A program made the translations under genes and the position numbers. A stretch of DNA of 64,000 nt from Pseudarthrobacter sp. NamB4 (GTDB taxonomy: Bacteria; Actinomycetota; Actinomycetes; Actinomycetales; Micrococcaceae). The stretch spans positions 113,524 through 177,523 of the forward strand of contig NZ_VAHM01000008.1 in the NCBI RefSeq assembly GCF_005796185.1, in the 5' to 3' direction. A model generated the notes under the pieces. The model was not told the DNA's origin. It worked only from the letters and a program-made list of their open reading frames with translations, and searched no databases. Every line of letters begins with the position of its first letter. Position 1 is the stretch's first letter. Positions 35,747 through 45,086 of the stretch are shown here, in pieces.

Positions 35747-36721
35747 ATGACCGGCGAAAAGAACCTGGAGTCCCTGCTGGCCGCCATGCATCCAGCCCAG
35801 CGCGACGGCGAGTATGTCTATGTCCTGTGGCCTGAGGGAAGGCCGCTCCTGCCGGGTATCGAGGCGGCAGTCCGGGAAGTGGAAGGCCTCACCGTAGTCC
35901 TGCCCCGGGCCGTGGCGGACCAGGAAGGCCTGGCCTATGGCTTTGTGGGTGCCTGGATCACCTTGCAGGTCCGCTCCGCCCTGGAAGCGGTGGGCCTGAC
36001 CGCCGCGATCAGCAAGGCTCTCACCGAAGCCGGAATCAGCTGCAATGTGCTCGCCGGCTTCCACCATGACCACCTGCTGGTCCCAGTCGGCGACGCGTCG
36101 CGGGCGCTGGAGGTCCTCACTGGCCTCTCAGCGCGCAGCAGAAAGGGGCCGCAGCAGCCGCTCGTGCTACGCGGTGAGACCAGGGAGGACCGTGATGCCA
36201 TCCTCGCCCTCACCGCTGACGCCTTCGCCGTCTCGCCGGTAACCGGCCTGCCCGTGCAGGGTCAGCCGGCGGAGGCGGCATTGCTCCGCCGGCTCTTCGA
36301 CTGCAAGGAGTACCTGCCGGAATTCAGCGTGGTGGCCGTGCTGGATGGGGAGGTGGTGGGCCATGTCATCAGTACTCGGGGCTGGGTGGGCGACCATCTG
36401 CTGCTGGGGCTCGGTCCCCTGGCGGTGGCGCCAAAGCTGCAGCGGCAGGGCATCGGTTCCGCCCTGATGAAGGAGACCATCGCCCGGGCGAATGCTGCGG
36501 GCGAGGCCGGCATCGCCCTGCTGGGGAGCACCGACTACTATGCGCGCTTCGGCTTCGTTCCGGCCGCTTCCTTGGGGGTGCTCCCGCCCGAGGAATCATG
36601 GGGCGACTACTTCCAGCTGCTGCCGCTGGCACTCTGGCCCGGTGGCGTGCACGGGACCTTCCGGTATGCCGAACCTTTCGCACTCATTTCACGGGATACC
36701 ATTGACCGGGCGCCCCAGTAG
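35747..36721 (+). CDS. ACT-domain / GNAT acetyltransferase fusion
   Basis: A 324-residue two-domain protein. Residues 1-130 match stand-alone ACT-like proteins (EYVYVLWPEGRPLLPG, ITLQVRSALEAVGLTAAISK, AGISCNVLAGFHHDHLLVPV), a fold that usually binds amino acids. Residues about 140-324 are a YhbS-type N-acetyltransferase: LRGETREDRDAI, EFSVVAVLDGEVVGHVI, and the acetyl-CoA loop LAVAPKLQRQGIGSALM, then DYYARFGF. I infer an amino-acid-responsive acetyltransferase, but the substrate is unknown. A TAGACT element supports the ATG. The last 10 nt overlap the tRNA gene that follows on the same strand. Confidence 0.85.
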   Translation: MTGEKNLESLLAAMHPAQRDGEYVYVLWPEGRPLLPGIEAAVREVEGLTVVLPRAVADQEGLAYGFVGAWITLQVRSALEAVGLTAAISKALTEAGISCNVLAGFHHDHLLVPVGDASRALEVLTGLSARSRKGPQQPLVLRGETREDRDAILALTADAFAVSPVTGLPVQGQPAEAALLRRLFDCKEYLPEFSVVAVLDGEVVGHVISTRGWVGDHLLLGLGPLAVAPKLQRQGIGSALMKETIARANAAGEAGIALLGSTDYYARFGFVPAASLGVLPPEESWGDYFQLLPLALWPGGVHGTFRYAEPFALISRDTIDRAPQ

Positions 36722-36785
36722 CCCAATTGGCAGAGGCAGCGGACTTAAAATCCGCGTGTTGTGGGTTCGAGTCCCACCTGGGGTA
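36712..36785 (+). tRNA. tRNA with anticodon UAA (Leu), short variable loop
   Basis: A full cloverleaf. Acceptor GCCCCAG (36712-36718) pairs with CTGGGGT (36778-36784), with G1-U72 wobble. The D-arm has a 3-bp stem and loop typical of tRNA-Leu (AATTGGCAGA). The anticodon stem GCGGA/TCCGC encloses CTTAAAA, anticodon TAA at 36746-36748. The variable loop is only 5 nt (GTGTT), then T-arm GTGGG-TTCGAGT-CCCAC. Discriminator A36785; CCA is not encoded. Leu tRNAs normally have a long variable arm, so the identity is inferred from anticodon and D-arm. It reads UUA, a very rare codon here. Confidence 0.88.
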
Positions 36786-36821
36786 CGAGTTCCTGCGCCC
36801 CCGAACTAAGGGCCCGGAAAA

Positions 36822-36850
36822 GGAAGCCGTCCGCACAGCGGGCGGCTTCC
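36822..36850 (+). terminator. Terminator after the tRNA
   Basis: GGAAGCCGTCCGC pairs with GCGGGCGGCTTCC around ACA. Confidence 0.75.
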
Positions 36851-37003
36851 GCCGCTTAATTCCACATATGCAACGAGTGTTATAAGGATGTGACCTCACT
36901 CACTTATGTTCGCCCGGCATTTGCATTAGCTTGAAGCTAAATCAGGAACACCTGATTTTTCGTGCCAAAGGCCGTTCGCACCTTTAGATCGAGGAGCTCG
37001 TAA

Positions 37004-38359
37004 ATGACTTTATTCCCCCAAGCGGGAACCCGTGCTGCCAAGCTGACAGCGCTTGGCATCGGTGTCGCCTTCATGGTGACGGCTTGCGGCGGTTCGTCCA
37101 CACCCACGGCAACCGAGTCTGCAGCCACCGGAGAAGCGGCAGGAATTGCCTGCCCGGCGCCTGAAGGTGGCGGGGGCGCAGCCGCAAGCCAACCTGCGGA
37201 GACCCCTTCTGTGCCGCCGGCAACCACCACTACTGATACCCCCCTGCGTATCGGTTCACTCCTTCCCACCACCGGTTCCCTTGCCTTCCTTGGCCCGCCG
37301 GAAATCGCCGGTGTCAACCTCGGGGTGAAGGAAGTCAATGATGCAGGCGGAGTCCTGGGCAAACCGATGGAAGTGATCCACCGCGATTCCGGTGACACCA
37401 AGACGGACATCGCCACCCAGTCCACGTCTGCGCTGCTGGGTCAGGGAGTCAGTGCCATCATTGGTGCGGCGTCCTCCGGCGTTTCCAAGACGGTTATCAA
37501 CCAGATCACCGGCGCCGGCGTCATCCAATTCTCACCGGCCAACACCTCGCCGGACTTCACCACCTGGGATGACAAGGGCCTGTACTGGCGCACTGCACCC
37601 TCGGATGTCCTCCAGGGCAAGGTGCTGGGCAACTACATGGCCACCTGCGGTGCGCAGACCGTGGGCATGATCGTCCTGAACGATGCCTATGGCACCGGCC
37701 TCGCAACCAACATCAAGTCAGCCTTCGAAGCAGCAGGCGGACAAGTTGTTGCAGAGGAGCTCTTCAACGAGGGCGATACCCAGTTCAGCAGCCAGGTGGA
37801 CAAGATCCTTGCCGCCAAGCCTGATGCAATTGCCCTGATCACCTTTGACCAGGCAAAGAGCATTGTCCCGCTAATGACCGGCAAGGGTGTCAAGCCCACG
37901 CAGATGTTCCTGGTGGACGGCAACACCTCCGACTACAGCAAGGACTTCCAGCCGGGCACGCTTAAGGGAGCGCGCGGCACCATCCCGGGCACCTTCGCCC
38001 AGGAGGAGTTCAAGAAGAAGCTGCTGGAAATCGATCCGGCTCTCAAGGACTACAGCTACGCCGGTGAGTCCTACGACGCCGTCAACCTGATCGCGTTGGC
38101 CGCAGAATCTGCAAAGAGCACCAAGGGCACGGACATCGCAGCCAAGCTCAAGGAAGTTTCCGAGGGCGGCGAAAAGTGCACGTCGTTCGCAGCCTGCGTG
38201 ACGCTGATCCGCGAGGGCAAGGATGCTGACTATGACGGCCAGTCCGGTCCGGTGACGTTCTCGGATGCAGGCGACCCCACGGAGGCCTACATCGGCATCT
38301 ACGAGTACCAGGATGACAACAAGTACACCGCAGTCAAGGAAGAGTTCGGCAAGCTCTAG
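37004..38359 (+). CDS. livK: Branched-chain amino acid ABC transporter binding lipoprotein
   Basis: The extracellular substrate-binding component (periplasmic-binding fold type I) of a Liv-type importer. The signal peptide ends in the lipobox VTAC with acylated C28, then an Ala/Pro/Thr-rich linker up to about residue 80. The domain begins LRIGSLLPTTGSLAFLGPPE, continues DTKTDIATQSTSALLGQGVS, VIQFSPANTSPDFTTW and SYAGESYDAVNLIALAAESA. The 451-residue length is long because of the linker. GAGGAG precedes ATG 37004. It faces the livHMGF operon on the other strand across a shared terminator. Confidence 0.9.
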   Translation: MTLFPQAGTRAAKLTALGIGVAFMVTACGGSSTPTATESAATGEAAGIACPAPEGGGGAAASQPAETPSVPPATTTTDTPLRIGSLLPTTGSLAFLGPPEIAGVNLGVKEVNDAGGVLGKPMEVIHRDSGDTKTDIATQSTSALLGQGVSAIIGAASSGVSKTVINQITGAGVIQFSPANTSPDFTTWDDKGLYWRTAPSDVLQGKVLGNYMATCGAQTVGMIVLNDAYGTGLATNIKSAFEAAGGQVVAEELFNEGDTQFSSQVDKILAAKPDAIALITFDQAKSIVPLMTGKGVKPTQMFLVDGNTSDYSKDFQPGTLKGARGTIPGTFAQEEFKKKLLEIDPALKDYSYAGESYDAVNLIALAAESAKSTKGTDIAAKLKEVSEGGEKCTSFAACVTLIREGKDADYDGQSGPVTFSDAGDPTEAYIGIYEYQDDNKYTAVKEEFGKL

Positions 38360-38377
38360 GAAACCTTCCTGAACACG

Positions 38378-38412
38378 AAGGAGCCCCCGTCCAACAGGAC
38401 GGGGGCTCCTTT
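38378..38412. terminator. Bidirectional terminator between livK and livF
   Basis: AAGGAGCCCCCGTCC and GGACGGGGGCTCCTT form a perfect 15-bp stem around AACA. Confidence 0.9.
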
Positions 38413-38427
38413 GCTCTGCGGTTGGCC

Positions 38428-39197
<770 letters not shown>

Positions 39198-39201
<4 letters not shown>

Positions 39202-40289
39202 TGGCTGTCCTTCCCGGTGCTGCCTGTATCCGTGCTCCCGTGGCGTCCCTTAGGCTCATCGCTGCGGAGCCGGTCCGCACTCCGGCGGGCCTCCTCGGCC
39301 TCATTGGACACAACGTCCAGTGAGATGATGCCGGCATTTTCGGTTCCGACAATCGATTCCTCGTCAGCTTCGAGTTCGGCGGCAAGCTCCTTGAGGCCCT
39401 CGGAGTCGCCGAGGTCCACGTCGTGGTGCGCACCCAGGTAGGCGTCGATGACCGCGGGGTTCTTCATCACTTCACCTGGCGGACCTTCGGCCACCACCTT
39501 TCCTTCGGCCATGACCACCACCCAGTCGGCGATGTGGCGGACCATGTGCATGTCGTGTTCGACGAACAGGACCGTCATGCCTTCCGCTTTCAGGTTCTTG
39601 ATGTGGTCCAGCAGTGACTGCGTCAGGGCAGGGTTGACACCTGCCATGGGTTCGTCAAGCATGACCAGCTTGGGCTGCACCATGAGGGACCGCGCCATTT
39701 CTAGGAGCTTCCGCTGCCCACCGGACAGGGATGCCGCGTAGTCGTCCTTCTTGGCGTCAAGCTTGAACTTCTCCAGTAGGACGTTGGCCTGTGCCGTGAT
39801 CTCCTTCTCCCGGCCGCCCCACATGCCCTTGAACAGGGCCTTGGCAAGGCGTTCGCCCGGCTGGTTGGATGCCCCCAGCCTCATGTTTTCCATGACGGTG
39901 AGCTTGCCCATGACCTTGGTGAGCTGGAAGGTGCGGACCATGCCCATCCGCGCCACCTTATAGGGGGACACGCCGGCCAGGCTCTTGCCTTCGAACTGCC
40001 ATTTGCCCGTGTTCGGGGTGTCAAAACCGGTGAGCAGGTTGAAGAGGGTGGTCTTGCCTGCGCCGTTGGGGCCGATCAACGCCGTGATCTTATGCCGGGG
40101 GATTTCGAGGTAGTCGACGTCCACCGCGTTGATGCCGCCGAAGCTGCGGGTGACGTTCTCCGCCACCACGATGGGATCGCGCTTCTTGCAGCCGGGCCCT
40201 GCCTCACCGGCGGCGATGGGACGGCTGTCCGTCATGTAATCCACCTCGGCCGTGCGGGCCGCTGCCGGATCTTCGCTGTGCATGCTCAT
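39198..40289 (-). CDS. livG: Branched-chain amino acid transporter ATPase LivG, with C-terminal extension
   Basis: The second ATPase, 363 residues against about 250-290 usually. Walker A ALIGPNGAGKTTLFNLLTGF, the LivG insertion, signature AASLSGGQRKLLEMARSLM, Walker B LVMLDEPMAGVNP and FVEHDMHMVRHIADWVVVMA are intact. After EVMKNPAVIDAYLGAHHDVD the chain runs on for about 75 acidic and polar residues without clear fold. The first 35 residues are also extra. The ends overlap livM and livF by 4 nt each. The extension may be an unstructured regulatory tail. Confidence 0.92.
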
Positions 40290-41254
40290 GCGAACGCCAG
40301 CTCCTTCTTGTTTCCAAAGACGCCCTGGGGCCGGAAGATCATCAGCAGCATCAGGGCGACGCCAACCAGGATGTAACGCAGCTGACCGGCCTGGACCGTG
40401 TTCAGCCAGGTGATGGCACCGGACTCGATCAGGCCATACAGAACCCCCTGGGTCAGCGACAGGACCACCCAGAAGATCATGGCGCCGATGACGGGGCCCA
40501 GCACTGTGCCGAGGCCGCCGAGCAGGAGGCAGGTGTAGAGGAAGAACGTCAGTTCGGTCCCGTAGTTAGCAGGCTGCACCGCGCCGCGGGGGAGGGTGAA
40601 GACCATGCCAGCGAGGGCGCCAAGGACGCCGCCGATGATGAGGGCCTGCATCTTGTAGGCATAGACGTTCTTGCCCAGGGAGCGCACGGCGTTCTCATCC
40701 TCGCGGATGCCCTTGAGGACACGTCCCCAGGGGCTACGCATCAGCAGCCACACCAGGGTGCAGCAGAGGGCCACCAGTGCCCAGCCCACCACCCGGATGA
40801 AGAAGTCGCGGTTGTTCATGCCGAAGTAGGAGCCCTCGGGGAACGGGTTCATGGCGTAGAACCCGCCTTCGAAGGCCGCCAGCCCGTTCGCGGACCCCGT
40901 CACCGAGGTCAGCTGGTTGGTGGTCACGATGTATCGGACGATTTCCGCGGCCGCGATGGTCACGATGGCCAGGTAATCCGCCCGGAGCCGCAGGGTGGGG
41001 ATACCGAGCAGCAGGGCGAAGATTGCGGAGGCAACGACGGCGATCAGCAGCCCCACGAAGAAGGGGACGCCGAAGGTGAGGGTGGAGATGGCGAAGCCGT
41101 AGGCACCCACCGCCATGAAGCCTGCCTGCCCGAAGTTCAGCAGGCCGGAGTAGCCGAAGTGGACGGCGAGTCCGAGCGCTGCCAAGGCGTACGCGGCCGT
41201 CGTCGGGCTGAAAATTTCACTGGCAGCGCTGGCAAGAATGAATCCAAAGTCCAT
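40286..41254 (-). CDS. livM: Branched-chain amino acid transporter permease LivM
   Basis: A 322-residue membrane subunit with about eight helices. LAVHFGYSGLLNFGQAGFMA and GIPTLRLRADYLAIVTIAAA then EIVR are LivM hallmarks, with SPWGRVLKGIREDENAVRSL in the EAA-type loop and GGLGTVLGPVIGAMIFWVVL near the end. It forms the pore with LivH. The start is 9 nt after livH; its end overlaps livG by 4 nt. Confidence 0.93.
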   Translation of the reverse strand: MDFGFILASAASEIFSPTTAAYALAALGLAVHFGYSGLLNFGQAGFMAVGAYGFAISTLTFGVPFFVGLLIAVVASAIFALLLGIPTLRLRADYLAIVTIAAAEIVRYIVTTNQLTSVTGSANGLAAFEGGFYAMNPFPEGSYFGMNNRDFFIRVVGWALVALCCTLVWLLMRSPWGRVLKGIREDENAVRSLGKNVYAYKMQALIIGGVLGALAGMVFTLPRGAVQPANYGTELTFFLYTCLLLGGLGTVLGPVIGAMIFWVVLSLTQGVLYGLIESGAITWLNTVQAGQLRYILVGVALMLLMIFRPQGVFGNKKELAFA

Positions 41255-41263
41255 GGCTGTCTC

Positions 41264-42604
41264 CTAACCCACGCGCTCGCGCCGGCCCAGAATTCCCTGC
41301 GGCCGGAACAAAAGGACAACGATCATGATGAACAGGGCACCCACGTACTTCAGGTCCGCGGCCAGGCCGAACACCGTGGTCAGCTCCACAAAGATGCCCA
41401 CGATTACGGAACCGATCAGCGCACCGAAGACGGTGCCAAGGCCGCCCAGGGTGACGCCGGCGAAGATCAGGAGGAGGATGGCGGAGCCCATGTCAAAGGT
41501 GACGCCGGGACGGTAGTAGGCCCACAGGATGCCGCCGAGTGCGGCAAGCATGCCGCCGGTGATCCACACCAGCCGGATGACGCCGTCGACGTCGATGCCC
41601 GAGGCGGCAGCGAGGGCCGGGTTGTCCGCCACAGCCCGGGTCGCCTTGCCCAACCGGGTCTTCAGCAGCACGATGCCGATCAGCGCGATCACCACCGCGC
41701 TGATGCCCAGCGACCAGAGGTTGTTGGGCGAAATGGAGACCGGGCCCAGCTGGATTTCGGGGCTTTGGGCGTATGGCAGCTGCTGGGTGGCGCCCCCGAA
41801 GTAGAACTGGATGACGTAGCGGACGGCAAGCGCGAGGCCGATGCTGACGATCATCATGGGCACCAGGCCGGTGCCTCGCCGCCGCAGCGGCCGCCAAAGC
41901 CCTCTGTCCTGGGCGTACCCGAACAGGCCTCCGCCCAGAAGGGACAGGATGATGGCCAGCCAGAAGGGAAGGCCCATGGCATTGAAGGCAAACACCAGCA
42001 CTGCCCCAAGCGTCACCATCTCGCCGTGGGCAAAGTTGGTCAGGCCGGTGGTGCCGAAGATCAGGGAGAGACCCACTGAGGCAAGGGCAAGGAGCAGGCC
42101 GAAGCTCAATCCCGCCACAAGCCGGTTGAGCAGGTTTTGCCCGAAGTCCTGCTGCTGCACGACGATGCCCTTGCCAAAGGCGAAAATCACCGACAGGTTG
42201 GAAGTCTGGCTGAAGGTGACCTCGCGTGGGTTCTCCTGGCCCTCGGCCAGCGTGATGCCCTCGGGCAGGGTGGATTCGTCCAGTTCCACGGTGTAGGTGC
42301 CCTGCTCGGGCACACCGATGCTCCAGGATCCATTCGCTGACGACTTGGTTGTTCCGGTGAAGTCGCCCTTCCTGGCCGTGATGGTCACGTCCGCCAAGGG
42401 TGCGCGGGTGTCATCACGGAGAAATCCACTGATGTTGTTTTGGAAGGTCTGGTTCGACGGGGATGGTGTCGGTGAGGGGGAAGCGGCCTGGGAAGCCGGT
42501 GCTGCCACGAGCAGGACTGCCAGGATGGAAGCGCTGATGGCGCCCAGGACCCTGAGCAACCCGCGGCGCCTTCCGGCCGGCCGGCCTTGGGGTGTACTTC
42601 TCAA
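41264..42604 (-). CDS. livH: LivH permease fused to a secreted N-terminal beta-domain
   Basis: 446 residues against about 290 for usual LivH. Residues 1-40 form a classical signal peptide (RRRGLLRVLGAISASILAVL, then ASQAA), followed by a Ser/Pro linker. Next is a beta-rich segment (about 52-145: NNISGFLRDDTRAPLADVTI, NGSWSIGVPEQGTYTVELDE) resembling carboxypeptidase-regulatory-like/Ig-like folds. The permease proper starts near 155 (LVAGLSFGLLLALASVGLSL, FGTTGLTNFAHGEMVTLGAV) and is complete. TTG 42604 is chosen because GGAGG lies 7 nt upstream; GTG 42619 precedes that RBS. The extra domain would face outside, near LivK. Confidence 0.9.
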   Translation of the reverse strand: MRSTPQGRPAGRRRGLLRVLGAISASILAVLLVAAPASQAASPSPTPSPSNQTFQNNISGFLRDDTRAPLADVTITARKGDFTGTTKSSANGSWSIGVPEQGTYTVELDESTLPEGITLAEGQENPREVTFSQTSNLSVIFAFGKGIVVQQQDFGQNLLNRLVAGLSFGLLLALASVGLSLIFGTTGLTNFAHGEMVTLGAVLVFAFNAMGLPFWLAIILSLLGGGLFGYAQDRGLWRPLRRRGTGLVPMMIVSIGLALAVRYVIQFYFGGATQQLPYAQSPEIQLGPVSISPNNLWSLGISAVVIALIGIVLLKTRLGKATRAVADNPALAAASGIDVDGVIRLVWITGGMLAALGGILWAYYRPGVTFDMGSAILLLIFAGVTLGGLGTVFGALIGSVIVGIFVELTTVFGLAADLKYVGALFIMIVVLLFRPQGILGRRERVG

Positions 42605-42907
42605 ATTGGAAACCTCCACTTGGGGGCGGTCTCGGCTGCGCCATTACAGCCGTTGCGAACGGATGCAGGGATAAGGTGGTGCCCAGGCGCCCGGCACCCA
42701 TTCGTGTGTGAGTTCCGTCACCCTGCTTGGCTTATGCTACAGCGCGGATGTTGCCGGAAATGCCGTGGTTCAGGCGCTGATGGTAGCGATCGGATAACAA
42801 CTCAGCGGCCGTTTTGGCGCCCGGGAACTTTCAGGGGTGCAATTACGTAAGAATTGGTACCGTAAACCTTAAGGTTCACAACACATCCCCTATGGAGGAA
42901 TCCCGCA
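42605..42907. other. Divergent intergenic region, livH and Bax-inhibitor gene
   Basis: No gene is seen. Two perfect palindromes precede the plus-strand gene: TTACGTAA (42843-42850) and AACCTTAAGGTT (42865-42876). The latter contains TAAGGT (42870-42875), a possible -10. GGAGGAA precedes ATG 42908. Confidence 0.45.
42612..42616 (-). promoter_or_regulatory. Ribosome binding site that sets the livH start
   Basis: GGAGG on the minus strand, 7 nt before TTG 42604. It lies inside the longer frame from GTG 42619, so the shorter start is favoured. Confidence 0.6.
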
Positions 42908-43804
42908 ATGGCACTTGGCGGCAACCCGATCTTCAACGGAAAGAGCTTCCGTGGAGCCACCCAGGCACCGCCTGTCCCGCAGGCTCCCTACGGAAACGGA
43001 CCGTATGGCCAGGCTTACGGCCAGGCCCCCTACGGCCAGCAGGCATACGGCCAGGGCCCCTACGGCCAGCCCGGAAACATGACCAACGAGCAGCTGCAGC
43101 AGATGTACAACCAGCCTGCAGCAGGTCCGGCCGACACCGGCCGGATGACCTTCGACGACGTGATCGTCAAGACAGCCGCCTGCCTCGGGGTGCTGCTCGT
43201 TGGTGCCGCGGTGACACTGTTCGTCAGCATGAGCCTCGCCTCACTCCTGATGATCGTCGGCGCGCTGGGCGGTTTCGTGCTTGCCTTGGTCAACACCTTC
43301 AAGAAGCAGCCGTCCCCGGCTCTTATCCTCGCCTATGCAGGACTTGAGGGCCTTTTCCTCGGCGGCCTCACCCGGGTCCTGGACACCATGTACCCGGGAG
43401 TGGGGCTTCAGGCCGTCCTCGGCACGCTGTCCGTCTTCACCGTGACGCTCCTCCTCTTTAAGAGTGGCAAGGTACGCGCCACGCCCAAGGCCATGAAGTT
43501 CTTCATGATCGCCATCGTCGGCTACGCGCTGTTCTCCGTGGTGAACCTCGTCATGATGATGACGGGCCTGACCACTGAACCCTTCGGGCTGCGCAGCGGC
43601 ATCATCGGCGTCGTCATTGGCATTCTGGCCATCGGTCTTGCTGCCTTCTCACTGGTCATGGACTTCACCAGCGTTGAAGCCGGTGTCCGCAGCGGCGCTC
43701 CCCAGCGCTTCTCGTGGACGGCCGCTTTCGGCCTGACCGTCACGCTGGTATGGCTGTACGTGGAGATCATCCGCCTGCTGGCCATCCTGCGCGGGGACGA
43801 ATAG
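42908..43804 (+). CDS. Bax inhibitor-1 / YccA family membrane protein
   Basis: 298 residues. The N-terminal 70 are hydrophilic with repeats of YGQ and PYGQ units (APYGNGPYGQAYGQ type, five or six copies), likely disordered and cytosolic. Seven transmembrane helices follow, from DDVIVKTAACLGVLLVGAAV to TAAFGLTVTLVWLYVEIIRL. ILAYAGLEGLFLGGLTRVLD and FFMIAIVGYALFSVVNLVMM are BI-1/YccA-type segments. Family members affect calcium leak or protease control; no function is known for this group. GGAGGAA precedes the ATG. A 22-bp perfect terminator separates it from galK. Confidence 0.88.
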   Translation: MALGGNPIFNGKSFRGATQAPPVPQAPYGNGPYGQAYGQAPYGQQAYGQGPYGQPGNMTNEQLQQMYNQPAAGPADTGRMTFDDVIVKTAACLGVLLVGAAVTLFVSMSLASLLMIVGALGGFVLALVNTFKKQPSPALILAYAGLEGLFLGGLTRVLDTMYPGVGLQAVLGTLSVFTVTLLLFKSGKVRATPKAMKFFMIAIVGYALFSVVNLVMMMTGLTTEPFGLRSGIIGVVIGILAIGLAAFSLVMDFTSVEAGVRSGAPQRFSWTAAFGLTVTLVWLYVEIIRLLAILRGDE

Positions 43805-43834
43805 CGCCCAGGCGGGCGTTCGCCGTCACGCTCC

Positions 43835-43882
43835 CTTAACAGCTGAGGGCCCCACCAAACGGTGGGGCCCTCAGCTGTTAAG
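43835..43882. terminator. Bidirectional terminator, Bax-inhibitor gene and galK
   Basis: A 22-bp perfect stem (43835-43856 with 43861-43882) around the loop AAAC. It serves both convergent genes. Confidence 0.92.
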
Positions 43883-43898
43883 CCTGTCTTGCAGGCCG

Positions 43899-45086
43899 TC
43901 AGGCGATCCGCCTGGCTCCTGCCGCCGGAGACACCGTAAAGATGTCCGGCACCTTGCAGCGGGAGTCAGCGAATGCAGTGGCGACGGCGTCGCGCACCGA
44001 TTGTTCCGCGCTGACTGGAGTCAGTGCAATCGCTGCGCCTCCAAAGCCGCCGCCGGTCATCCTTGCGCCAATCGCGCCGCTGGCACGGGCGGTGTCAACA
44101 GCCAGGTCGAGTTCCGGGCAGGAAATCTCGAAGTCGTCGCGCATCGAGGCGTGGCTTGCGTCCAGCAAGGAGCCGATGGCGGCGGGACCTGCGCTTGCCA
44201 GCAGTTCCACGGTCTGGAGCACGCGCTCGTTTTCGGTGACCACGTGGCGGACACGGCGGAACGTGACTTCATCCAGCAGTCCCCTGGCTTCGGCCAAATC
44301 AGCCACCTGCACGTCACGAAGTGCTTTCACTCCCAGCACCTCGGCGCCGAGCTCGCACGAAGCCCGCCGCGAGGCGTAGCCGCCATCGGCATGTGAGTGC
44401 GAGACCTTGGTATCGATGACCAGCATCACCAGGCCCGCCGGTTTTGTCTCGAACGGAACCAAACGCACGTCTTGGTCCCGGCAGTCCAGGAACACAGCAT
44501 GGCCTTCAGACCCCCGGAGCGAAGCGGACTGGTCCATAATGCCCGTGGGGGCGCCCACGAAGTCGTTTTCAGCGCGCTGTGTGGCCAGCACCATCTCCTG
44601 CGGCTGGAGCCCGGCCCCGGTCAGGTCGTTGAGCGCCGAGATCACGGCGCACTCAATGGCATGGGATGAGGAAAGTCCGGCCCCCAGGGGGACGTTTGAG
44701 TCCAGCAGGAGGTCCACGCCCGGGACGTCGACCCCGCGCTGTTGCAATGCCCACATCACACCGAGCGGATACTTTGTCCATCCTCTGGCCGACCCGGGTT
44801 CCAGGTTATCCAGGCTGCTGCTGACAACGCCCTGGTCCCCATAGGTGGACAGCAGTCGCACGGACGCATCGGGCCGGACCCGGACGGCGATGCGGGCGGT
44901 CCGGTCGATGGCGAAGGGCAGGACGAAGCCCTCGTTGTAGTCGGTGTGCTCACCGATGAGATTCACCCGGCCAGGCGCCTGCCAGATTCCATCAGGAGCA
45001 CTCTCAAACTCCTGCCTGAACCGTGTGGCCAGGACTTCGGCTCCTGCCGGCGCGTGAGTGTTCAGGGGGTCGGCTGGCGAGTTCAA
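43899..45086 (-). CDS. galK: Galactokinase
   Basis: Phosphorylates galactose to galactose-1-phosphate (GHMP kinase). The 395 residues contain the family signature GRVNLIGEHTDYNEGFVLPF, the ATP loop DSNVPLGAGLSSSHAIECAV and the C-terminal GARMTGGGFGGAAIAL. All three GHMP motifs are intact. The start is TTG 45086 in a TTGA overlap with the galT stop, so GalT and GalK are translationally coupled. The product feeds GalT, encoded upstream. Confidence 0.95.
   Translation of the reverse strand: MNSPADPLNTHAPAGAEVLATRFRQEFESAPDGIWQAPGRVNLIGEHTDYNEGFVLPFAIDRTARIAVRVRPDASVRLLSTYGDQGVVSSSLDNLEPGSARGWTKYPLGVMWALQQRGVDVPGVDLLLDSNVPLGAGLSSSHAIECAVISALNDLTGAGLQPQEMVLATQRAENDFVGAPTGIMDQSASLRGSEGHAVFLDCRDQDVRLVPFETKPAGLVMLVIDTKVSHSHADGGYASRRASCELGAEVLGVKALRDVQVADLAEARGLLDEVTFRRVRHVVTENERVLQTVELLASAGPAAIGSLLDASHASMRDDFEISCPELDLAVDTARASGAIGARMTGGGFGGAAIALTPVSAEQSVRDAVATAFADSRCKVPDIFTVSPAAGARRIA

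Noticed and set aside
34070..36073. 667-codon minus-strand frame opposite ndh
   Set aside because: Shadow of ndh and the ACT-GNAT gene; it runs through the Rex-type operator and the ndh terminator.
42960..43075. CRISPR-like or minisatellite repeats
   Set aside because: The repeated triplets encode the YGQ-rich N-terminus of the Bax-inhibitor protein in frame; no spacers or cas genes.
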